Shown here: piece after piece, positions 32,278-37,736 of the stretch
Position numbering within the stretch: position 1 is the first letter of the stretch
Layout: every line of letters starts with the position of its first letter
NCBI GenBank assembly: GCA_019084485.1
Contig: JAHRFU010000136.1
Coordinates: 1 to 37,736, forward strand
Origin: Desulforudis sp.
GTDB lineage: Bacteria > Bacillota > Desulfotomaculia > Desulfotomaculales > Desulforudaceae
Reading direction: 5' to 3'
Length of the DNA stretch: 37,736 bases
The notes under the pieces: generated by a model
Seen by the model: the letters and a program-made list of their open reading frames with translations, nothing else
Databases searched by the model: none
What the model was told of the DNA's origin: nothing
Made by a program: the position numbers and the translations under genes

Positions 32278-32880
32278 TTATTGGCTCTTTTGTATAGAGA
32301 CAACAGGAGGGCGTGTTCCACCACTCGGTACCGCTTTCGTCCACTGGATCGGCTCAGGGCGACATGATCGGTTGTTGACCGGGCTTTCCACAACGGTTGC
32401 CGGGGGTTCAGTAGGCCGCATATCCTTAAACAGCCTTATCCCACCCCGCCGGTACAACCACCAGGCGATTAAGGCGATTACCACGACATGCGGCAGCCCG
32501 GCAAGCGCATACCACAATGACTGGGTCGACAGTTCCCCGATTCGGGTTGCCATCAGAGATAGGACTGCTCTGGTAAGAGTCTGTTCCACTAAAACCAATA
32601 CCGCCACAGAGCAAGCATAGGCCAGAAAAACTCTGTTTAAGGAAATACGCTCCCAAGTACTGATCACTACGGACATCATCATTAAGGAAAACAAGGTATG
32701 GGCCGGAAATGGAGCACCGCTATTTCGGATGACGAAAATGATGCTGAGGAGGAGTAAACCCAGACACACAGTCCGAACCGGATAGACCTTCAGCCCTAAC
32801 AAAGCATAGACCAGGAATACCATGGCCAGGCATTCAGGAATACCTTGTACAATTGCTGATACTACACTGAGGGGTGACAT
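32278..32880 (-). CDS. Multi-pass membrane protein B, AgrC-sensor-like, paralogue of 34877-35353
   Basis: About six membrane helices fill residues 1-155. The protein lines up over this whole part with membrane protein A: IPECLAMVFLVYALLGL, RNSGAPFPAHTLFS, VISTWERISLNRVFLAY and ALIAWWLYRRGGIRLF all have close counterparts. The pattern of a ligand-sensing bundle without kinase resembles the N-terminal domain of clostridial AgrC receptors; this is inference. A cytoplasmic, Pro-rich tail of about 45 residues (from MRPTEPPATVVESP on) is absent in A. ATG at 32880 has GGAGGG upstream. It is the last gene of the agr-type locus, 101 bases after the kinase. Confidence 0.75.
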   Translation of the reverse strand: MSPLSVVSAIVQGIPECLAMVFLVYALLGLKVYPVRTVCLGLLLLSIIFVIRNSGAPFPAHTLFSLMMMSVVISTWERISLNRVFLAYACSVAVLVLVEQTLTRAVLSLMATRIGELSTQSLWYALAGLPHVVVIALIAWWLYRRGGIRLFKDMRPTEPPATVVESPVNNRSCRPEPIQWTKAVPSGGTRPPVVSIQKSQ

Positions 32881-32981
32881 CTAATCCCTCCACGTCCCAT
32901 ATTCACTGCAGACCGCATTCTTATCCAAAGACACTACCCGTAATTCACTAATTGAAACCCAAATCGCGGGAGATTTCGGAC

Positions 32982-34877
32982 CTAACCAACCGGATTCGCT
33001 CGGGGTAATGTGATACGAAAAGTGGTACCTTCGGGGGATGAATCGACGCTCAGGCTGCCCCCGTGGCTTTTGATGATTTCGTTGGAGATGGCCAGACCGA
33101 GACCGGTGCCGGATTCCTTGGTGGTGAAGAAGGGTAGGAAGATCTGGTCCACCTTCTCGGGCGGAATCCCGCACCCGGTGTCGCTCACCAGGAGATAAGC
33201 CTGATCCCCGTCACCGCCACAGGAGATCGTTACCCGCCCACCGGCTGGAGTGGCCTCAAAGGCGTTGTTCACGAGATTAAGCACAACCTGCCGCAGCAGT
33301 TGGGCGTCGGCACGGATCGGTAAGACCTCGGATGGAAGCTCTTTCACCAGTTCGACCTGGCGGCTTAGGCTATCGTTGTAGATCAGTTCCCAGATCCAGA
33401 GCACGGCTTCCCGGAGATCGAGATCCTGGAAAGCAGGTTTGGACGGCTTGGCCATTTGCAGGAAGCGGTTTAGGATTTCCTGCATCCGGCTGATCTCCTC
33501 AAGAACAACGGTCAAGTACGAGGTGGCCTTTTCCACGTTCCGCGACTCAATAGCCAGTTGCGTAAAGCCCTTGATGGACGTCAGGGGATTTCGCAGCTCG
33601 TGCACCACTCCGGCCGCAATCTCTCCGAGCGATGACAGGTTACGGACCCGCTGCAGTTCCAACTCGTGCTTCTTCTGCGCGGTGATATCGTTTACGGTCA
33701 GGACGGTCCAGGCCTGGCCGTCGGGGGCGTTACTCCAGGTACTCCGGTTGATCATTAAGAACCGGTCGTTTATGGAGAGTTCACAGCCGGCGCCCCGCTC
33801 CTTCAGAATCTCCTGTGGAATGTAGCTATTGTGCATTTCCAGGATGTCCGTGCCGTCTCTCCCGTCCAGGTTCCCATCCAGACCCAGGTAGCGACAGGCA
33901 GCGTCGTTGTGGACATGGATCCGGTTTTTCCCGTCCAGGAAGATTACCCCGGTGTTCCACTCGGCCAGCAGCCGGTGCAGGAGAAGCTCCGACTCCCGGC
34001 GCTTTTGCCGATCAGTCATGTTTTGGACCAGGATAACGTCCGCCTTCTCTTCGCCCAAGGAAACCGGGTGACGGCTTACCTGTACCGGCACCGGCAAACC
34101 CTGTTCACCCGACAGATCACCCAGGTAGACCTGATCTTCCGGTTGGGCGGCCAGAGTCCGAATCGTATTCAGGTTATGCTCCGCTTCCCTGTTCGCACTG
34201 CCGGTCAACCGGTCCAGGTAGCGGTTGGCCGAAATGGTCCGTCCCTGCCGGTCCACGGCCAGGACTCCGACCGGGAGGGCGTCGAACACGGTCTGAAGCA
34301 GGAGGGAGGTGTCCGCCAGATCCTGGTTGACCCTCCGGTTGAGTTCAGTAGCTTCCGCCAACAGCCAGGCTACAAAGACCAGCACCGAACAGGTCACCAG
34401 ATAGTCGGCAACCTCCCACTGCGTGAACTGAGCCCGAAAAAGGAAGCCTATTCCCAAGATAGAGACCACGGCAATCGGTACGGCCAGCATTCCCCGGCGG
34501 CCCAGCATCAGTGTGGAGATCACGACCGGGAAAAGAAAGAGGGCAGTCAAGTGATTCAGCTGGTACGGAACAAACAATACGAGCACAACCACTGAGAACA
34601 GGGAGAAAACGGGGAAGGCCAAATGGCTGGGCGTATACTCCGAACCGATGCGCATCAGGCGCAGGCTTACGAGGCAGACAGCCAGGAAAACCAGTGTGAG
34701 GACAAGGCCCTCCGTCGTCCTAACCGGGGGGTATACAGGCCTGTCCGGAAAGATGAGGGAAACCACCATCACGACCGCAAAGAAATTGACCAGCGTAGTA
34801 GTCAGAACCGATGTCGAAAAGAGGTCACTGTAGCGCGGATGTACACTCTCACGATTACGGTTTTCAGAGGAAATCAT
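32982..34877 (-). CDS. Membrane sensor histidine kinase of the agr-type locus (6TM-PAS-PAS-HisKA-HATPase)
   Basis: The 631-residue protein has about six N-terminal helices (for example LVNFFAVVMVVSLIF and YLVTCSVLVFVAWLLAEAT), two PAS domains (VFDALPVGVLAVDRQGRTIS and TGVIFLDGKNRIHVHNDAAC), a phospho-accepting His near residue 422 (IAAGVVHELRNPLTSIKGF) and an ATPase domain (NLVNNAFEATPAGG, DTGCGIPPEKV, GTGLGLAISNEI). This is the KinB/NtrB style rather than the HPK10 class of classical AgrC. ATG at 34877 overlaps the stop of membrane protein A and has AGAGGTG upstream. No response regulator follows, so transfer to a distant partner, perhaps Spo0A, is likely; this is inference. Confidence 0.92.
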   Translation of the reverse strand: MISSENRNRESVHPRYSDLFSTSVLTTTLVNFFAVVMVVSLIFPDRPVYPPVRTTEGLVLTLVFLAVCLVSLRLMRIGSEYTPSHLAFPVFSLFSVVVLVLFVPYQLNHLTALFLFPVVISTLMLGRRGMLAVPIAVVSILGIGFLFRAQFTQWEVADYLVTCSVLVFVAWLLAEATELNRRVNQDLADTSLLLQTVFDALPVGVLAVDRQGRTISANRYLDRLTGSANREAEHNLNTIRTLAAQPEDQVYLGDLSGEQGLPVPVQVSRHPVSLGEEKADVILVQNMTDRQKRRESELLLHRLLAEWNTGVIFLDGKNRIHVHNDAACRYLGLDGNLDGRDGTDILEMHNSYIPQEILKERGAGCELSINDRFLMINRSTWSNAPDGQAWTVLTVNDITAQKKHELELQRVRNLSSLGEIAAGVVHELRNPLTSIKGFTQLAIESRNVEKATSYLTVVLEEISRMQEILNRFLQMAKPSKPAFQDLDLREAVLWIWELIYNDSLSRQVELVKELPSEVLPIRADAQLLRQVVLNLVNNAFEATPAGGRVTISCGGDGDQAYLLVSDTGCGIPPEKVDQIFLPFFTTKESGTGLGLAISNEIIKSHGGSLSVDSSPEGTTFRITLPRANPVG

Positions 34878-35353
34878 CACAGCACCTCTTGCCTTTCTCT
34901 GAACGGTCTGATTCCGCCGCGCCGGTACAACCGCCAGGCGATCAGGACGACCACCAAGGTGTTCGGTAGGGGGACAAGTGCCAACAACAAGGGCTGAGTC
35001 TTCAGCTCATCCACGGGGAGTCCGACGGCCGACACAATTGCCGTGGACAGTACAGTCTCCAAAACAGCTACCAGTATCAGAGTGAAGGCCCAGGCCAGGA
35101 TCACCCTCTGCAAGGCGATGCGTTCCCAGGTGCTGATGGTTACGGACATAACCACAAAGGAAAACAGGGCGTGAGCCGGGAACGGGGCGCCGCTGTTTCG
35201 GACGATATAAACCAGACTCAGGAACAACAAACCCAAACCCACGATTCGTGCCGGACCGGTCCTCAATCCTAACAGGGCATAGACCATAAAGACTATGGCC
35301 AGGCATTCCGGAATCCCCAGCACAAAAGCCGTTACAACGTCGAAAGGCAGCAT
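34877..35353 (-). CDS. Multi-pass membrane protein A, AgrC-sensor-like
   Basis: The 158-residue protein has about six helices and no soluble domain. It begins MLPFDVVTAFVLGIPECLAI and contains RNSGAPFPAHALFSFVVMSV, TISTWERIALQRVILAWAF and LIAWRLYRRGGIRPF. It is clearly homologous to membrane protein B (32278-32880). The fold, with a conserved Pro-Glu in the first helix and a central loop NSGAPFPAH, resembles the sensor bundle of clostridial AgrC proteins cut free from its kinase; I infer a role in sensing the AgrD peptide. ATG at 35353 has GGAGG seven bases upstream. The stop overlaps the kinase start, so the two are translationally coupled and probably form a complex. Confidence 0.75.
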   Translation of the reverse strand: MLPFDVVTAFVLGIPECLAIVFMVYALLGLRTGPARIVGLGLLFLSLVYIVRNSGAPFPAHALFSFVVMSVTISTWERIALQRVILAWAFTLILVAVLETVLSTAIVSAVGLPVDELKTQPLLLALVPLPNTLVVVLIAWRLYRRGGIRPFRERQEVL

Positions 35354-35453
35354 ATCATATCCTCCCCGCACACCTGTAAGACCGGATCGGTTCTCGATAA
35401 AGTCCGCATTGCCTCGCGGAACGCTCTCCCAGAAAAGGTGTTTTCCACAGAGA

Positions 35454-35483
35454 ATGGGGGACGGGCTTTAAACCATCCCCCAT
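35454..35483 (-). other. Strong hairpin after agrD
   Basis: On the minus strand ATGGGGGA (35483-35476) pairs with TCCCCCAT (35461-35454), with a further GG/CC pair inside. No T tract follows, so it is not a classical terminator. It lies 12 bases past the agrD stop and could stabilise the agrBD part of the transcript or cause partial termination before membrane protein A. Confidence 0.55.
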
Positions 35484-35494
35484 CTCCTTCAGAC

Positions 35495-35620
35495 TCAGAT
35501 CCTCTTTGGTGGTTCGGGCTGATAAAAACTCCAAGCACAGGCCGAGGCTGATCCGATCATTGCGAAGAGTGAGAGTACAGTCGTAAGTGTGACGAGTAAA
35601 GCGATTTTCAGTCTACCCAT
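35495..35620 (-). CDS. agrD: AgrD-type cyclic lactone autoinducer pre-peptide
   Basis: This 41-residue ORF starts MGRLKIALLVTLTTVLSLFA and ends SACAWSFYQPEPPKRI. It has the three parts of AgrD: an amphipathic N-terminal leader that anchors it to the membrane, a signal core and an acidic-proline tail. The tail YQPEPPKRI lines up with DEPEVPKEL of Staphylococcus AgrD, placing the cleavage after Phe32 and predicting a five-residue thiolactone Cys28-Ala-Trp-Ser-Phe32. ATG at 35620 has GGAGAGGGGGTG upstream. It begins 6 bases after agrB, the standard order. The tail carries one Glu instead of three acidic residues, a mild difference from the staphylococcal type. Confidence 0.92.
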   Translation of the reverse strand: MGRLKIALLVTLTTVLSLFAMIGSASACAWSFYQPEPPKRI

Positions 35621-35626
35621 CTAAGA

Positions 35627-36271
35627 TCACCCCCTCTCCTTTGTAACCCCTAAAACGGCAGCGCCGTATCCCATTACGCGATCCAAAGCGTCCGTCAGGA
35701 GATGGGCGGGACGGGTCAGCACGAACGCGCTGCAGACCAGCCCCAAAGCACCGGCCGGTACCAGGGTCGGGGACGAAAACACCTGCAGGAGGCCGATCAA
35801 CACCAATGAAACAAAAAGTACGGCCAGGATACTGTATCTTTTCAGTCGTAATCTGCGTTCCGGATCCCCGATCGGATTGACCGGGTTGTCAACCGGGGCC
35901 AGCTTTGCCGCAAGACAGAGTGTAACAGCACCGGCAACCAGTACGAAGTAGAGTTCACTGCCCGGTATGTGAGGGGAGAGTACCACTGCCGACTTCCCCA
36001 GGGCCGGGAACATCAGGGCGGAGGAGGCCGAACAGCGCCAGGGGGTGGAACAGTGGGCACCGCCGGCAAAGTTGCGGACTACGGCATAGGCCCCCAAAGC
36101 CACCAGAGTCTCCGGGAGACAACCCAGCAACCAAGCCGTAATCACCACGGCCAGGGTGGCGAGTAACGTGGATAGAATGCTTTCCGCTCCGAACCTTACG
36201 ACATCGGCCTTGTTCTCATCCAGGGACAACTCCTTGGTCAGATACCGGGCCAGCCTTTGCGCGCTCTCCAC
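35627..36271 (-). CDS. agrB: AgrB-type peptide-processing membrane protease
   Basis: AgrB cuts the C-terminal tail from AgrD and closes the thiolactone. The start MESAQRLARYLTKELSLDEN matches the family, and the catalytic segment RNFAGGAHCSTPWRC has Arg66, His73 and Cys80 spaced exactly as Arg70, His77 and Cys84 of the staphylococcal enzyme. Five or six helices follow. I choose GTG at 36271 because GGAGGTTGG lies upstream and homologues begin at this point; an ATG at 36289 has no binding site. Length is 214 residues, slightly longer than the staphylococcal form. It is the first gene of the signalling locus. Confidence 0.93.
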   Translation of the reverse strand: MESAQRLARYLTKELSLDENKADVVRFGAESILSTLLATLAVVITAWLLGCLPETLVALGAYAVVRNFAGGAHCSTPWRCSASSALMFPALGKSAVVLSPHIPGSELYFVLVAGAVTLCLAAKLAPVDNPVNPIGDPERRLRLKRYSILAVLFVSLVLIGLLQVFSSPTLVPAGALGLVCSAFVLTRPAHLLTDALDRVMGYGAAVLGVTKERG

Positions 36272-36310
36272 GGCGACACCAACCTCCATAAGATACCATA
36301 ACAGAGTAAT

Positions 36311-36412
36311 ATCTAGGATTTCTTCGTCAATCGCTGAATTCCTCTGTAAATTGGACAGATATGCTGTCGTTTTATGATTTAATTCGGCGAATAGGCAGTG
36401 TATATCCTAGAT
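36311..36412 (-). promoter_or_regulatory. Possible regulatory region of agrB with distant inverted repeats
   Basis: ATCTAGGAT (36311-36319) and ATCCTAGAT (36404-36412) are reverse complements 84 bases apart, in the region between hcp and agrB. A TTGACG lies between them on the minus strand, but no well-spaced -10 box is clear. They could be two operator sites or the ends of a leader stem. Confidence 0.35.
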
Positions 36413-36469
36413 CCGGGAATCCCCCGCCGATACTTACCCTTGTGTCTTCTATTGTCATAATCCGGTTGC

Positions 36470-37736
36470 TTAGCTCCCGAGAATCGCTGCCAGGTCCTCA
36501 TCCGGAGTGGTGATCGGCTTCAGGTCGAAGGTCTTTACCAACACATCCAGCACGTTCGGCGTGATGAAGGCGGGCAGGCTCGGCCCGATGCGGATCCCCT
36601 TGATCCCCAGATGCAACAGGGTCAGCAGGATCGCCACCGCCTTCTGCTCGTACCAGGAGAGTACCATCGAAAGCGGCAGGTCGTTCACCCCACACTCGAA
36701 GGCATTCGCCAGCGCCACGGCGATCTGGACAGCCGAGTAGGCGTCGTTGCACTGCCCGATGTCCAGCAGGCGCGGGATACCCCCGATGTCTCCCAACTGC
36801 TGGTCAAAGAAGCGGAACTTGCCGCAGGCCAGGGTCAACACCACGGTGTCCTTGGGGGTCTTATCCACGAACTCCGCGTAGTAGTTGCGCCCAGGCTTTG
36901 CACCGTCACAGCCCGCGACCAGGAAGAAGTGCTTGATGTCGCCGCTCTTTACGCCGGCGATGACCTTGTCCACCACGCCGAGGACGGCATTGCGGGCAAA
37001 GCCGACCATCACGCTGCCCTTGTCTTCATCCGAGTTAAAACCGGGCATCTCCAGGGCCTTTTTGATAACCGGACCGAATGCACCGTATTCGACGTGTTTG
37101 ACCCCCGGCCACCCGACCACGCTGGTGGTGAAGATGTTGCCGAAGTAGGACGCCTGTGGCTCCTGGATGCAGTTGGTGGTCATCAAGATCGCCCCCGGGA
37201 ACTGGGGGAACTCCTTTTTCTGGTTCTGCCAGGCGGTGCCGAAGTGGCCGTAAAAATGGCCGTACTTCTTCAGTTCCGGGTAGCCGTGAGTGGGCAGCAT
37301 CTCACCGTGGGTGTAGACGTAGATGCCCGAACCCTCGGTCTGCTTAAGGATCTCCTCCAGGTCCTTCAGGTCGTGGCCCGACACCAGGATGCACTTGCCC
37401 TGCTTGTGCCCGAGGGGGACTGCGGTCGGTACCGGATGGCCGTAGGCTCCGGTGTTCCCGAAGTCCAGAAGCTCCATTGCCCGCAGGTTGACCGCACCAC
37501 ACTTCAGGGTCAAACCGACCCAGTCGTTAAGACCAAGGGTGGCGTCGCTTAGAGCGGCCAATCCCTCATGCAGGTAAGCGTAAACAGCATCGTCTTCCTG
37601 ACCCAGGATCTGCGCATGGAGGGCGTAGGCGGCTACCCCCTTGATTCCGATCACCGTGGTCAGCTGCAGAGACTGGACATCGGCGTCGGCGTTGTGGTCA
37701 TAGGGAAGACCGACCGACTCACCCTGGCGAACCAGG
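36470..37736 (-). CDS. hcp: Hybrid cluster protein (hydroxylamine reductase), C-terminal 421 residues
   Basis: Hcp carries an Fe-S-O hybrid cluster and reduces hydroxylamine or nitric oxide, protecting anaerobes from nitrosative stress. The visible part has TLKCGAVNLRAMELLDFGNT, MLPTHGYPELKKYGHFYGHF, MTTNCIQEP, the hybrid-cluster cysteine region LACGKFRFFDQQLGDIGGIP, GQCNDAYSAVQIAVALAN and SWYEQKAVAILLTLLHLGIK. These include the Cys, Glu and His ligands of the hybrid cluster. The frame runs off the right edge, so the N-terminal four-cysteine cluster motif and the start are outside. It is upstream of agrB on the same strand, with about 200 bases between. Confidence 0.95.
   Translation of the reverse strand, partial: LVRQGESVGLPYDHNADADVQSLQLTTVIGIKGVAAYALHAQILGQEDDAVYAYLHEGLAALSDATLGLNDWVGLTLKCGAVNLRAMELLDFGNTGAYGHPVPTAVPLGHKQGKCILVSGHDLKDLEEILKQTEGSGIYVYTHGEMLPTHGYPELKKYGHFYGHFGTAWQNQKKEFPQFPGAILMTTNCIQEPQASYFGNIFTTSVVGWPGVKHVEYGAFGPVIKKALEMPGFNSDEDKGSVMVGFARNAVLGVVDKVIAGVKSGDIKHFFLVAGCDGAKPGRNYYAEFVDKTPKDTVVLTLACGKFRFFDQQLGDIGGIPRLLDIGQCNDAYSAVQIAVALANAFECGVNDLPLSMVLSWYEQKAVAILLTLLHLGIKGIRIGPSLPAFITPNVLDVLVKTFDLKPITTPDEDLAAILGS

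Noticed and set aside
32881-32981. A 17-residue frame with one cysteine (CSEYGTWRD) before membrane protein B, considered as a second autoinducer peptide.
   Set aside because: It lacks the amphipathic leader and the proline-acidic tail of AgrD and has no ribosome binding site of its own.
33831-34595. A plus-strand open frame of 254 residues opposite the agr-type kinase.
   Set aside because: The minus strand holds two PAS domains and membrane helices in good order; the plus frame has no family resemblance.
1-37736. CRISPR arrays, tRNA or rRNA genes, complete insertion sequences.
   Set aside because: No regularly spaced repeats, no tRNA-like fold with a CCA end and no transposase gene were recognised on either strand.

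Overview
The window looks like chromosomal DNA from a GC-rich, anaerobic, spore-forming Gram-positive bacterium, most likely a Peptococcaceae/Desulfotomaculum-type clostridium. This placement is inference. It rests on the anaerobic (early cobalt insertion) cobalamin pathway, strong GGAGG-type ribosome binding sites with many GTG and TTG starts, a YvrJ/DUF2922/DUF1659 gene set, orphan histidine kinases of the kind that usually feed Spo0A, an AgrB/AgrD peptide signalling locus, FeoAB and a hybrid cluster protein. Almost everything is on the minus strand. The exceptions are a PAP2 phosphatase, feoAB, a coiled-coil gene, a toxin-antitoxin pair and a threonine aldolase remnant.

Region 1 (1-9195, minus strand, read from right to left) is one long cobalt uptake and cobalamin synthesis operon. 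It starts with a consensus promoter, a cobalamin riboswitch and an intrinsic terminator, followed by cbiM-cbiN-cbiQ-[cbiO::cbiC fusion]-cbiX-cbiD-cbiE-cbiL-cbiF-cbiG-cbiH-cbiA. cbiA is cut by the window edge. Most junctions overlap or are only a few bases apart. CbiT and a precorrin-6A reductase are not seen, and CbiG appears to lack its middle domain.

Region 2 (9372-16948) holds a PAP2 phosphatase; a 1428-residue PEP-synthase-like protein with a second, degenerate TIM barrel and an unusual C-terminus, preceded by a promoter and a leader that may fold in two ways; an overlapping pair of envelope genes (a coiled-coil membrane protein and a phosphodiester glycosidase-domain protein); and a hemolysin III family membrane protein. 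Region 3 (17161-20111) is feoA-feoB facing an MntR/DtxR-family regulator. Region 4 (20275-22185) holds a coiled-coil gene, a Phd/RelE-type toxin-antitoxin module and a gene-poor stretch with a perfect 15-bp inverted repeat.

Region 5 (22186-31075) carries an orphan Cache-HAMP-PAS-PAS histidine kinase, a lipoprotein, a short ArgA-type acetyltransferase, a PocR-GGDEF-HD-GYP cyclic-di-GMP protein, a cell-wall amidase, the YvrJ/DUF2922/DUF1659 set and a GIY-YIG protein. At 31218-31448 there is a threonine aldolase whose catalytic core has been removed in frame.

Region 6 (32278-36271) is the most interesting part. It is an agr-type quorum-sensing locus, agrB-agrD-(membrane protein A)-(PAS/PAS histidine kinase)-(membrane protein B). 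A and B are paralogues that resemble a free-standing AgrC-type sensor domain. The agrD gene encodes only 41 residues and predicts a five-residue CAWSF thiolactone. No response regulator is present. The window ends in hcp (hybrid cluster protein), cut by the right edge.
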